DNA of 64,000 nt from Phlebotomus papatasi (taxonomy: Eukaryota; Arthropoda; Insecta; Diptera; Psychodidae). This document shows positions 45,864 through 56,733 of the stretch, one piece after another. Each line of letters opens with the position of its first letter. Position 1 is the stretch's first letter. The notes under the pieces were generated by a model, which was not told where the DNA came from, ran no database searches, and saw nothing but the letters and a program-made list of their open reading frames with translations. Location of the stretch: contig NC_077222.1 in the NCBI RefSeq assembly GCF_024763615.1, positions 89,838,001-89,902,000 of the forward strand, written 5' to 3'. The position numbers and the translations under genes are program-made.

Positions 45864-48800
45864 TTGATCTTTGAGGTTAGGATTACCATAACCTTAAAGT
45901 TCTTTTAGAATAAATCTATTGAAAGAAATAATTCAAAGAAAATTTATACTCTTTGAGGTACCTCGAAGAAAGATTTTCCAACTAAATTCACTTAAATCCT
46001 CTTGATATTTTTCAAATATACTGCGGTTAAAGTGGTTCAATTCAAACATGCAGCTCTTTTAACTAACTCTAACTATCTCTTTTGGTCTCTTATCCTTATT
46101 ATCTTTTCTTTGAAGTCGCCCTAGAATCCTTTAATGCAACTATCCAGAGAGAAAGAGAACATTAGCTTAGGATGTTAAAACAAGAATCAAAGAATGGTGA
46201 AAGAAATTTGTGAAGAAAATAAAATTGATTTGTAAAGGAAATTTCTTTAGTAGCCAATTTGCTGTGATTATTTATTGATTGATTTTAAAAGAATTAAAAG
46301 AAAAATGAAATAAAATATTGAGCAAACAAGAAAATTGCATCTGTAAATAAGAAAATTTAAAAGAAAAGGAATTCTGCATCAAGCAAAATAAGTAGAAAAA
46401 AAAACTTTGATAAGAAAAAAAACCTAAAAGAATTGTTAAGTGTAGAGTGTAAAAGTTTATTTCTCATCTTATTTTTCTCATCATCATTCATTGTAGGAAA
46501 TATTTGTAGATGAAAGAATAAATTTAAAAAAAAATGAGAAGTTAATCAAACTGGAAGGGTGAAAATGAGAAAGAAATTATGTAATTTAGAGGTATAATAG
46601 TGTAGAATTTTTAAAAGCTACAATTTTAAGCTGTTTAGATGTCCGTCAAAAAGGAAAGTCCTAATTACTTGAGCAGAGGAAACTCTCACTAAATCGATGT
46701 TTTTTGAAAGAAAATTGCTTATGAGGCAATTGATATCGAAATAAAAATAGTATCTCCTGAAAACAAAGATTTAAAAAAAAAAACAACTAAAACATAAATT
46801 CTTCCGAGATGCGTCTTTAAAAAAAAACCCCAGCAAAAGAAAAGACGATAAAATAGAATAATTAAGATTATATTGAATATTTATTAGAAGTTATTAAAAT
46901 ATTATTATTATTATTATTATTTCATCGAAATGAATGCGCCTGAAGCTTTCTAAAAGAAAAATTGGAAGAAGAAAAATCGACAAAAGTTGGAACGAAATAT
47001 AAAAATGAATAATTAAAAAATAAAATTGCTCAAGAAAAATTGAAAGAAACCTCATGAAAAATCCTTGTGAGAAAGCTTTCAATAAAATGCCTCATAAAAC
47101 GTCTTCTTCCTCTTTTTTTTTCTTCATCAAAAAGCGGTCTAATTCATTCCACTTGATGATTATTTGCATAATAATTGTTTAGAATCTTAGACTGTGTTTT
47201 ATTCCCTATCTCCCGTCTTTAAAAAACAAAAAGAAAAAACAAGGTGGGGGGTTTGGATAAAAATCGCCAGACAAATTAAGATAATGAGATTCATTATTAT
47301 TTATGCAAAAACGGAAAATATTTACCGAGAAAGCTAAAGAGAAATAAAGAAAGATGTGAAAAACGAGAGACAAGAAAAAAAACCACAAAATTAATTTAAA
47401 TGTAAAGTCCTGCCAATTGCCATTTTTCTAATATAATTAATAACATATATTTTGTAATAATAAATGTGTAATATTTTGCGTATTGCAAAGGAAAATAAAT
47501 ATAAAAAAAATAAAAAGAAAATATTGAAAAAAATAAAATCATTCTGTAAATAAATCATTGAGAGATAAAAGAGATATTATATTATAAATAATTTACTGAA
47601 ATATAATAACTATACTAAAAAAATAAAAAAATAAATAAATAAATATAAATAAAACTAGAAAATAATTTGCTATTAAGGGTGAGAAAAAAAAGAACTTTTA
47701 ACTTGGAAGACTTTGAGAAATTTTGAAATACAAACATTAATTTTAAAAATATCTCCAGGATATTAATAAAAAAATAAACAACAGACGGAAAAAAATGGAA
47801 CAATGAACAAGAAAAACTAACTTAAAGGACTATTTGTAGAAGAAAGTCACAAAAAAAAATTAAAATAAAGGGTCTAATAATTCAAATTCAATTGTTAACA
47901 TAATTTAAATTAAAATACAAAAAAGTCATTTCTAATGAGAAAGAGAAGTATCCAACAAATTGACCATGCATGCTATGGAAAAAAAATTGCAAAAAAAAGC
48001 ACAAAAAAGTTAATTGTTTCCATTGTCCCAATTTGCATCATCAGCATAAAACTATCCATTAATCTTTTTTTTTTAATTTGTTTTTGGTAAACATGCTCAA
48101 ATATTTGTCTCTTTCTCGTGTTTTTTTTTTGCGCAGAATTTTGCACAAAAGATGGCAATAAATGCCTCATGAAGAGCAAAGAGAAAAAAAAGATAAAAAA
48201 AATAATAAATTAATCCCACATTTTAATATAAATAGATTATAGAGATGAGCTGATAAATCCTAAAAGAAAATACACGATATGATAGAGAGATGAAATAAAT
48301 GCCAAGTGGAAATGTGAGAACATAAAGATTATACTACAATTATACAATTTAAAATAAAATGATAATTGTAATTCAAAGTATTTTACTGAGAGTTAAAATT
48401 GCTCCAACATCACGGCAGGAAAGCTAAAAGTTAATCAGGGATAATGCAAATAGCAAAATTAAATATTGCAATTATGTTCTAATGTACAATTAGGCGAAAA
48501 ATGTGGAAAAACTAATGGTAAACGCAAATCAGTTTGTTACAGGTGAGATTAATAACCTGGATTGCGCGCTAATTCGATTTTGAGCTGAAGTTCAGGTACG
48601 TAATATCAGGATTTTTAATAAAATTTATGAGTAAACTCAATTATCGTATTAACGGGACATAAGGGATTAAATTCCGAAATAGTGGTACTTTCAATAAAAT
48701 TTCAATTATTCAAATAATTGAAAAACTAATCAGGTGAAAAAGGGTGAATCCGAACACAGGTCAGAAATCGAATTGAACTATTTTTGATTCGTAAATTGGA

Positions 48801-49243
48801 TAGAAAGTCCATTGCTTTAACACTCTGTTGACCATTGACCGGAAATTTTCCCATCAGCAAAATTGATATGAGTTGTAGCTTTTTTTAATGTTAAGGCCCA
48901 TCCCAAAATATGACATTCGTGAAAGATTTTTTACTGCATCTAGGAACATCAAGAAACTTACTATATAGTGAATTGAACTTTCCAAAAAAAAAATTCAATT
49001 CAAGAGCGTTTTCTGTTGATAACAGCGGTTTTATCATATTTTACTTAATTTTGGAAAATTCCTACTTCAATCCTACTTCAAATTATCAAATCTACCCTAA
49101 AGTTAATTATTTTTTGGAAAGAAAAAATGACAAAGCGACCCAGCTTTCCGGAATGTTTGAAATTACATGATAAAGAATTATCTTATCCCGCGGATTTTGG
49201 GTTCAAACGGATTTACTAGAGATTTGAACTGATTAATAAATTA
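45864..49243. other. Extremely AT-rich block without genes
   Basis: A-rich runs dominate. There is an (ATT) microsatellite at about 46899-46921 and an AAAT run at about 47622-47645. Minus-strand frames here are Phe/Ile/Leu-only. It could include distal 3' UTR of the receptor, but nothing in the sequence proves that. Confidence 0.5.
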
Positions 49244-49649
49244 AGGTAATGTAGGCATGGTTCGCACATAGTGAACTTTCACACAATGCGAGTTTTCTCT
49301 TTGGTTGCAAAGACCTAGTTCGTCTTATTTCTTAGCTACAAGATAGGTAATTATTAACCTTTATGGACTTCTCCGGTGATTGCCAATAAAAAGGTGTCTC
49401 CTCAAGAGGAAAAATACTTTTTCAAAAAACTTAAAAAAAACTTTTTTAAAAAAGTGTATTTTCTCCTGGGATGCAACCTTTTCGCTGGCAATCATCGGAG
49501 AAGTCCCTGATTAGATCATTGTGCCAGTCTCATCCACAAAGATCAATCTTGTGAGACGAGATGAGAAATGGTAACCAGATATTTGCAAACAAAGGGAAAA
49601 TTAGCATTGTTTGAAGGTTCACTGTGAGCGACCCATGCATACATTCCCC
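49244..49649. mobile_element. Family D TIR element with another element nested inside
   Basis: GTAATGTAGGCATGGTTCGC left and GACCCATGCATACATTCCCC right are inverted. AGTGAACTTTCAC/GAAGGTTCACT follow. The order of blocks is that of 12202-12670, but 49365-49506 and its right flank are extra compared with that copy. Confidence 0.75.
49365..49506. mobile_element. 142-bp foldback nested in family D
   Basis: GGACTTCTCCGGTGATTGCCA at the left is mirrored by TGGCAATCATCGGAGAAGTCC at the right. AAAAAGGTG/CAACCTTTT and inner A/T runs complete the hairpin. The corresponding place in 12202-12670 lacks it. Confidence 0.8.
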
Positions 49650-50454
49650 TATCAGAAAATCATTTAAACTTTAAGTAACTTTTTAATTTATTTTAAATTA
49701 TGAAATAATTTTGGAGTTCTTATAAACTTCGAAAATACGATTTTCAAATTTTTGTCGTCATATGGACTAAACTAAATCGACGATATGTTCACCTGTGTTA
49801 TTCAAAACATAATAGAAAATAAAGGAAATTACCCGCTTTCCTGAAGAAAACAAAAAAACATGATTTTGGAAAGAAGAAAAAAAGGGGATATAGAAAAGAG
49901 AAAAAAAAATCTCGGAATAATATCGACTTTATATGGGGGCGGGTCACTGAAAATTGAAAATCAATACCTTTACCGTTTCACCGCCAGCCCGATAGAAAAT
50001 ATTCAGACAATGTAAAAAAAATATTAAAAAGAGATAAATCAATTGCGAGTACTCTACCCCGATCCATTAGCAAATAAAACTGATGTAGCTTGATTGGAAA
50101 TTTCAAGACCTTTCCAAAAAATCCAAATTTAAGCAAATCGGTTGGAAAATAAACCCTCCATCCAGAGTGGTTAAACTGTGACCTTCGAAAATTCGTCTAA
50201 GTCTAAGAACGAAATATTCACCGTGATAAACTCGAAACATATTCGAAAAAGAAAAAAATGTCGGAACCGTTTGTGAAATAAACCAAAAAACATGATTTTG
50301 TCGAGGAAGAAAAGGGGTGGGGGAAGGAAAAAAAATAACATCCTAGATAATAAATTGGCTTATTTTGTGATTGTTGAAAACTGAAAGTCGATATCTCTTA
50401 TCGCTTGGCCTTTAGTCGTTGATTCTTTACCCCCAAAATTCAACTCACAATCGA
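49650..50454. other. Non-coding DNA with dispersed-repeat fragments
   Basis: A GGAAATTTCAAGACCTTTCC word at about 50096-50115 matches the dispersed repeat at 30846, 31321 and 59006. No gene. Confidence 0.45.
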
Positions 50455-50830
50455 ATTTTCACGCGTTCCGAGTTGCACGCATTTCGAGGTCACTTGTAAA
50501 AAATCTCAGCTACCATAAGCTTATCTGAGCTTATCACTGCTCATTTTCTATCTATTCTAAATAGTCTGAGTGGAGAAGATTAACAAAAGAAAAAAAAAGC
50601 TCATTGAAATCGGCTAACAATTATAAGTGATAGAGTCCGGTCCATATGGATATAGTAAGGGTCGGGGTACAGTGGGTTGGTGTAGAGACGGATGGGACCC
50701 ATTATTAGAAAGATCTTTCTCTCACAGATATCATATAATGCTAAAATTTTTGGTTATAGCTCAGGTCAGGGTACATAAAGGGAGGAGTGCGATCCACCGT
50801 TGGAAAGGTCTCGAACTCAGCTACAACATA
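50455..50830. repeat. Dispersed repeat, copy 1 (family F)
   Basis: Shares long blocks in the same order with 62445-62790: TACCATAAGCTTATCTGAG, CAGTCTGAGTGG-type, GATAGAGTCCGGTC, TATAGTAAGGGTCG and GAGACGGATGGGACC. No protein homology seen; the class is unknown. Confidence 0.75.
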
Positions 50831-51824
50831 TTAAATTTTAAAGAAAAAGCATCGTCTAGTTTTCGAAATATTCGAGATCGATTAATCGAAAATCGATTTT
50901 TCGATTAATCGGACCTTCGATTAAATCGGATGAAATTAGGGTGTCTTAAAGGTTGTAGTAGTTGACGAGGGCTTTTTAAAACACCAAAATTTTTCAAATT
51001 TCGATAATTAGAAGCAGAGATATAACCATTTGAAAATTGAATTTTTGATCCCCTCTAGCTCGAGTCAGGGGGGTCAGAGGGGGTTAAGTTTGGTATCGAT
51101 CGAAAGCTCTTAGGACCAGCTATAACATACTAAAATTTGAGATCGATTGATGCCATAGGGGCTGAGTTATTGAGAAAACAAAATTTGGAGGTATTCCAAA
51201 ATGTCAAAAGGGGGATGAGGGAGGTGGGTCTGACTTCTGACATCACTTCTAGCCACTTATCGATATTTAACCTTTGCCGAAAACCGCTTGTCGATATCTC
51301 TTTCCGTTCTCTCTCCAGAAGCGTTTGTACTCCGGACGGGACCGGACATCTACGAAAATCGATTTTTGGCGCATATGATATTCGTGATCTATGAGTGTCA
51401 AAACGTGTAAATCTAAAATTTGGGCCCGATCTGACGAGGTCGGATTTCACCTAGGATTACAAAGCTGAGATTGTAAAGGATCTCAGCTAAATTCCAGAGG
51501 AACTGTGATTTCCTGGAGGAAGCAGGTGAGAAGTTCTAACCAAGCTGGGTTTTTGGGAAGATTTGACAAAATGTTACAGCGAAATTCTAATAGAATCTGG
51601 AATCTGGAGGAAGCAAGAAGAGATGTGTCCTGCTTGAATATTGATCTTGGATGTGTTTTGATTCATGAACAAGGAAATCCCAGCAGTTCTGTGATGCTCA
51701 GAACGAAGAAGATTCCTGACCATTAAAAAATATTGAAGGAAATATAAAATCTATTTAATATTTAGAATTTCTTTGAAATTTTATTTCAATGTGACTTTGA
51801 AAATTTTTATTTGGCATTATTTGG
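50831..51824. other. Non-coding DNA, less AT-rich, probably repeat-derived
   Basis: Contains ATCGATTTTTCGATTAATCG-type inverted words near 50890 and a GATCTCAGCTAAATTCC patch. Frames at 51130-51450 (minus), 51137-51394 and 51505-51726 (plus) overlap one another and show no domain. Confidence 0.45.
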
Positions 51825-52040
51825 CCTAGTGTGCAGCCATTAAATAATGAATTAAAATATTTAAAAAAAAATGCTCCATATTGAAACAAATATTGCAATA
51901 ATTGCCTACACACTGGAAAATTTTCTTCAATATTGAAACTTTTATGTCAATAAATCTTTGCAATGTGGAGGCAATCCCTGTCAATATTGGATATTGAAAA
52001 GAAATTTTGCAATAAATTTTGTCTAGTGTATAGCCAGCTT
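51825..52040. mobile_element. Family I element(s), CTACACACT/AGTGTATAG ends
   Basis: GCCTACACACTGGAAAATTT at 51904 is mirrored by AAATTTTGTCTAGTGTATAG ending near 52033. CAATATTGAAA and TCAATATTGG words fold inside. The adjoining 51825-51903 carries a further CTAGTGTGCAGCC end, so two elements may be joined. Confidence 0.65.
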
Positions 52041-52079
52041 TAGTTTTTCGAACGTCTTTTTGAAACGGTCGTACCCGTA

Positions 52080-52309
52080 ATGCCCTACTAGACCCCCTAG
52101 ACCGCTTAACGTAATTATAATCAAATCAAAATGATGATTAGACTAATTTTCAGTTTCCCACTAACTAAACCGTTTCTCGGGTTTCTTGGCTTAAGCCGGA
52201 AGACGGATTAGTCAGAATCTGATGGAAATGTAATCTGATCATTATTTTGATTATAATTACGTTAAACCATTTCCCAGCTTAAATCGTAAGTGTGTCTAGG
52301 CTAGGGCAT
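52080..52309. mobile_element. Inverted-repeat element downstream of SNRNP40
   Basis: AATGCCCTACTAGACC and CTTAACGTAATTATAATCAA at the left are mirrored by TTGATTATAATTACGTTAA and GTCTAGGCTAGGGCAT at the right. A further CTAAACCGTTTC/GGCTTAAGCC region fills the loop. No reading frame. Confidence 0.75.
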
Positions 52310-52437
52310 AAGGGGGTTTATGCCCAATTTCAATGCCAGAAAAAGACTTTAAATTTTGGACTCTCTGAGACCATCAAGAAAACTAATCAGGGAAAATTTC
52401 CATTTAATTGAAAGACGCTTCCTTTCATAATTTTCCT

Positions 52438-52447
52438 TTTATTTATT
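52438..52447 (-). terminator. Poly(A) signals of SNRNP40
   Basis: On the minus strand two overlapping AATAAA hexamers (read as TTTATT on the plus strand at 52438-52443 and 52442-52447) lie 111-120 bases past the stop codon. Confidence 0.65.
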
Positions 52448-52557
52448 CAAAGGTATGCAGAATATTTAGCAATTAGTTCACAAACAATTCATCCTTCTTG
52501 GAATCCTCTCAATTGAAATCTCAAAGCCTTCTCAGTTGAATGCCTTTTGTTTCCGTC

Positions 52558-53721
52558 TCATTCAATTTCTCCCACATAGAGCGTCTTGTCGCTGGAAGCT
52601 GACACAATGATGGGTTCCTCTGGATGGAAGTCCACATCATTGACACTTCCATTGTGCCCTGGGAGCTTGTACTTGATGTGCCTGGTGGTTGTGTCCCAGA
52701 TGTACACGAACCTATCCGCTGACCCACAACTCACTAGAGTCCCATCCTTGGACCAGGCGCATCTCAGGAGGTTTTTCTCGAAATTGTGTTGATGCCCTGA
52801 GAAAACTTTGACGCATCGCTCAACCGGAGCATAGGGGCGGATGTCCCAGATCCTGAGGGTGTTATCCATGGAATTTGTGAGGACGTAGGATCCATCGGGG
52901 GACAGAGAGACTCCTGTGACTGTGTCTGTGTGACCTTTTAGCCGATGCAGAACTTCATTCTTCCGGACATCCCAAACTTTCACGTCATTGTCAATTCCGC
53001 CACTGATCACCTGCTCAGCAGTGTCATTGAAGCAAACAGCCGTCACCTGGTACGTTGCCTCCATTGTGGCTGTGGCGAAGCGCTTCCGGGAATCCCACAT
53101 TTTGATAGTGTTGTCATCGCTTCCGGAAACGAGAATCTGCGGTCCTCGTCGTGCTCCTTGGACGGAATTCACAAAGTTTCCATGTCCCTTGAGCTTTCGG
53201 ATTCTCTGGCACGTCGGAACATCCCAAATGGCCACGGTGTTGTCCGTGGCGCAAGTGTAGATGTTGCTTCCATCCGGAGAGAAATGGGCTTCCATAACGG
53301 ATCCTGTGTGTCCAGACATGGCTCCAATATTCTCACACTCATCGTACACCTTCCATACAACTGAAAAAATGCAAAATCTTGAGAATCATTCCCAGGATGC
53401 CTCAGAATCAGGTAATCTTACAGATCTGCCTATCAAAGCCACTTGAGAGGATAACTTGCCCCTCTGGATGGAACTCGCATGTGAAAATGTCTCCTTGGTG
53501 ACCCTCCAGCAGCATTATGGGGGCGAATAAATTCGATGTCCGGGAGATACCCTGAAAAAAAAAGCCTGAAATCTCAGAAAAAACATCCTTCCGGAGGAGT
53601 GACATAACCTCACCGATTGCATCAAGGCTTTATCGCGATTTGTGTAAGCCACGAGGTCACTTCGAGACTTCTTGGGATCAGGAATGGCTACAGCCATCTC
53701 TGAGGGTCTTTTCTGAGCCAT
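52558..53721 (-). CDS. SNRNP40: U5 snRNP 40 kDa WD40 protein (SNRNP40), three exons
   Basis: Exons on the minus strand are 53614-53721, 53422-53551 and 52558-53360, joined GT-AG, giving 346 residues and a TGA stop (human protein: about 357). The start is the ATG at 53721, giving MAQKRPSEM; the upstream in-frame ATG at 53850 would add an unrelated tail. The N-terminal 45 residues hold a basic patch (PDPKKSRSDL). Seven WD repeats follow from about residue 50, each with the GH...WD pattern, for example LLEGHQGDIFTCEFHPEG, DNTVAIWDV, DNDVKVWDV, DNTLRIWDI and SADRFVYIWD; the last blade ends DKTLYVGEIE, with VGE in place of the usual WD-type end. Known role of the family: component of the U5 snRNP in the nucleus, contacting Prp8 in the spliceosome. 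The gene is complete, has two short introns, and is divergent from DRG2. Confidence 0.96.
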
Positions 53722-54506
53722 TTTGGGGCGCTTTTCTGTAGGAAATTGGGTGAAAAGTGTAAAATCCACGGAACGTTTCAAAATAAACAAACTGACAACA
53801 CTGACAGCATCAATGTTGCCAACACTTCGGTGATAGTTCCTCATGCTCAAATCTCCTAAAAATCTCCTAAATTTGAAATGTTTGAATTTTACAGTAGACT
53901 CGCTAATTCGGCTCTTTTAAGATCGGGCTACTTTTTAATTCGGGCAGCGGTTACATTTGAAAGAAGTTTGTTGTCATTTTTCAAGTTTGATTATGATTAT
54001 CAAATGAATCAAATATGCTCAAATTTGGCATGGTTTGTCTTAGTTTTGATGTGATTTTGCATTATTAAGGGGCTTTCATGATATTTACGTTATATATCAG
54101 TGTGTAAACTCAATATCTATATGCCGCTTTTTGCCATTTTAGAAAATTGAATATTTCACCCTCCAACGGAAAATTTCCATTTGAAATTCAAAATATTTCA
54201 AGACATTCGGGCAGTTTCGTGCACTTTTGCAGAGGGCGCTTGTATAGCAAATTTACCATTTGCTCGTGGGAATTCCCGTGGAAATTCCGTCTGTTTACAC
54301 GGAAACTAGGAAAAATCTCCTTGAGTTGGCAACACTGCAGCACTGACAGCATTTGACAGCCGGTCGGACTGTTGATAGGTTTCCTTGAGATTTTCTCCAA
54401 CCAACAGTCGGGATATTCGTCGTGGAGAAGTGCAGGAAAAGCCCGTGGAAATCCGTCAGGAAGAGGATTTTAATGTGATAAAAAGCAGTGGTGAGAGGTA
54501 GATAAG
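53722..54506. promoter_or_regulatory. Shared head-to-head promoter region of SNRNP40 and DRG2
   Basis: 785 bp separate the two start codons. Each side carries GTTGGCAACA(T/C)TG in the sense of its own gene: 53814-53826 reads it on the minus strand (93-105 upstream of the SNRNP40 ATG) and 54325-54337 on the plus strand (170-182 upstream of the DRG2 ATG). GGCAACACTG resembles the Drosophila core-promoter motif 1 (YGGTCACACTR) with mismatches, and GCAGCACTGAC after it resembles motif 7. A fragment of a family L repeat (CAGTAGACTCGCTAATTCGG) lies at about 53893-53912. No TATA box is obvious. Confidence 0.55.
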
Positions 54507-54570
54507 ATGGGGATCTTGGAGAAAATATCAGAGATTGAGAAAGAGATCGCGAGGACGCAGAAAAACAAAG
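54507..54570 (+). CDS. DRG2: DRG2 GTPase, exon 1
   Basis: Encodes MGILEKISEIEKEIARTQKN plus K, which is the conserved start of DRG2 (DRG1 differs here). The ATG at 54507 is preceded by GATAAG and follows an untranslated leader. The exon is 64 bp and ends AAAG before GTGAGC, leaving one base of the next codon. The helical N-terminus is the part that contacts the partner DFRP2 (RWDD1) in the known family. Confidence 0.95.
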
Positions 54571-54642
54571 GTGAGCACCAAGGAAACAAATTGTGAGGTT
54601 ATGTTGCTAAGGTTTATCGTGTTTTCCGGGAATTTTTTCCAG
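54571..54642 (+). other. DRG2 intron 1 (72 bp)
   Basis: GTGAGC donor and TTTTTTCCAG acceptor. A minimal-size insect intron. Confidence 0.93.
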
Positions 54643-55508
54643 CCACTGAGTATCATTTGGGTCTGCTGAAGGCAAAATTGGCCAAGTATCGATCGCAGCT
54701 GCTGGAACCGTCGAAGAAGGGCGAGAAGGGAGAGGGTTTTGATGTACTGAAGTCAGGAGATGCTCGAGTTGCGCTCATTGGATTCCCTTCCGTGGGGAAG
54801 TCCACACTGCTGTCCACCCTCACGAGCACCCAGAGTGAGACTGCCAGCTACGAATTCACCACGCTGACTTGCATCCCGGGGGTCATTGAGTACAGGGGAG
54901 CCAATATTCAGTTGCTGGATCTTCCGGGAATTATCGAAGGTGCTGCTCAGGGCAAGGGGCGCGGAAGGCAAGTGATAGCAGTTGCACGGACTGCTGATCT
55001 CGTCCTGATGATGCTGGACGCTACAAAGCCCAATGTCCACAGGGATTTGCTGGAGCGGGAACTGGAATCCGTGGGAATCAGGCTGAACAAAAGGCGCCCC
55101 AATATCTATTTCAAACAGAAAAAAGGCGGAGGCTTGAGCTTCAATGCTACTTGCGCCCTGTCGCGTTGCAATGAGAAGATGGTCCAGACCATTTTGCACT
55201 CCTTCAAGATCTTCAATGCTGAAGTCTTGTTCCGGGAAGATGCCACTGAGGATGAATTTATCGACGTGGTTACGGCCAATCGTGTCTATTTGCCCTGTCT
55301 CTATGTCTACAACAAGATCGATCAGATCTCCATGGAGGAAGTGGACAGACTGGCCAGGCAGCCCAACAGCGTCGTTGTCAGCTGCAACATGAAGCTCAAC
55401 TTGGATTATCTGCTGGAGACTCTCTGGGAAGCTCTGCAACTGATCAGAGTGTACACCAAGAAGCCAGGACAGCCCCCGGACTTCGATGACGGGCTCATCC
55501 TTCGAAGG
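54643..55508 (+). CDS. DRG2: DRG2 GTPase, exon 2 (G domain)
   Basis: Carries residues 22 to about 309 of a 363-residue protein (human DRG2: 364), so the gene is full length. Motifs: G1 GFPSVGKST at about 68-76, the YEFTTLTCIPG switch I region at 91-101, G3 DLPGIIEGA at 114-122, G4 NKID at 245-248, and a G5-like SCN near 268-270. GKGRGRQVIAVARTAD after G3 and the S5D2L insert NIYFKQKKGGG are typical of the Obg/DRG class. DRG proteins are conserved cytoplasmic GTPases associated with translation and with DFRP partners. The exon ends at AGG before GTAAGT, phase 0. The long antisense frame (54753-55580, minus) is a shadow. Confidence 0.97.
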
Positions 55509-55683
55509 GTAAGTCAATTTCCTGATAAGCGAAAAATTCTCTTCCGGAAAGTTCAACGGAAAGTTCAATTGATCGAGCATGCATATGCTTCATGTATATT
55601 CCCCTTAACTCTTTCCGGACCGCAGCATATGCTGCAAGCCAATTTCACAATTTTTAATCAAAAATATCTAAGCTCAGGAATTA

Positions 55684-56733
55684 GGGTAAGTGTGCCAAAT
55701 TTCGGCATGGTTGCATGTAAGCACCGAAGTCCTAAGTTTGAAACGCAATATTTTTAATTCATATTGATATTTTTTGTTACTTCCCTTTCGGGAGGGTTGT
55801 GTGGAACCTTCAAGACTAGTTTATCATTTTTGTTTTCTTTAAATCACTTCCTAAAATATTGAAAAATTAATAAAAATATGGACATTGCCTTGGGTAGTAT
55901 TTCGGCCACTTTGTGTGAAATTTCGGCCACCTTCTTTCTGACCACATTTTGTGACGCAACGGGTAGAAAATTTCAAAACGTCAAACGGAACGAGTTTAAT
56001 ATTTAGTTTAATACGTTTATATGACCCACAAGCCCTGAGATCTTCCGTGTAATTTGTCCTGAAGACCTGAAGAATAGCATCTCAAATTCACGCGCAGATT
56101 CCTGTAGCAATTTGCACTTCCTGAACTCTTCCAATGACTTTTTCACATCATCTTTTTCATAGAAGCGATGGTTTTTTTCTCTGGACATTGTAGAATTCAG
56201 AAATTGAAAAAGAAAACATGAAATGAATAAGAAATTTAGGAAAGCAAAAGATGTGGCCGAAATAGGCAACACTACCTCACTGTAGAGACGTTCACAAAGT
56301 ATATACTTTTTTACGCGAAATACAGGATCCAGCTGGGAAATTTTACCCGAAATTTAAAGATTGATTCACTATTAACATAAACAGAAACAATCTTTAATGA
56401 AAACTAATCAATTTTCATGAAAAACACCGAAGGAAAACCTTCTGCACTTCTCCACAAATCACAACACTGCTAGAGACACAATCGATCTGTCATATTTTTT
56501 GTAAGACTCTTTCCACACTGAGTTTTTACAACACAATTTAAATTCAAATTATACCTATAATTTAACTGTCTTTGTGTTAATACATCCTAAAATGAATAAA
56601 TATTTGAAAGCAAAATAAATTCATTGACTATTCGAAGATTACATACATAATTTTAATTAATTTATTTGCATGGCCGAAATTACACTCAAAGTGGCCGAAA
56701 TTAGAAGCTGGCCGAAATTTGGCACACTTACCC
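55684..56733. mobile_element. 1,050-bp GGGTAAGTGTGCC element (family E), pogo-like
   Basis: GGGTAAGTGTGCCAAATTTC and GAAATTTGGCACACTTACCC form near-perfect inverted ends, with TA at 55682-55683 and 56734-56735. Repeated TTTCGGCCAC and GTGGCCGAAAT words fill the sub-terminal parts. It has a transposase N-terminal remnant on the minus strand (56003-56188). The 426-bp element at 22163-22588 has the same ends. Confidence 0.9.
56003..56188 (-). pseudogene. Transposase N-terminal fragment, Psq/CENP-B-type HTH (pogo-like)
   Basis: From the ATG at 56188 the frame reads MSREKNHRFYEKDDVKKSLE, then a helical EEFRKCKLLQESAREFEM, then ITRKISG. This is the layout of the Psq-type DNA-binding helix-turn-helix at the start of pogo-family transposases (Y-x-EDV-x-KALE... 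AAREF ... TL-x-RK-x-x-G). The frame stops after 61 codons and no DDE catalytic domain follows within the element, so it is a remnant. The match is by pattern, not by a search. Confidence 0.55.

Noticed and set aside
51130..51726. Three overlapping frames of 73-106 codons
   Set aside because: They lie on both strands in a region that looks repeat-derived; no known domain and no consistent exon structure.
52945..53364. 139-codon plus-strand frame
   Set aside because: Antisense shadow of the SNRNP40 WD40 exon.
54753..55580. 275-codon minus-strand frame
   Set aside because: Exact antisense shadow of the DRG2 G-domain exon.
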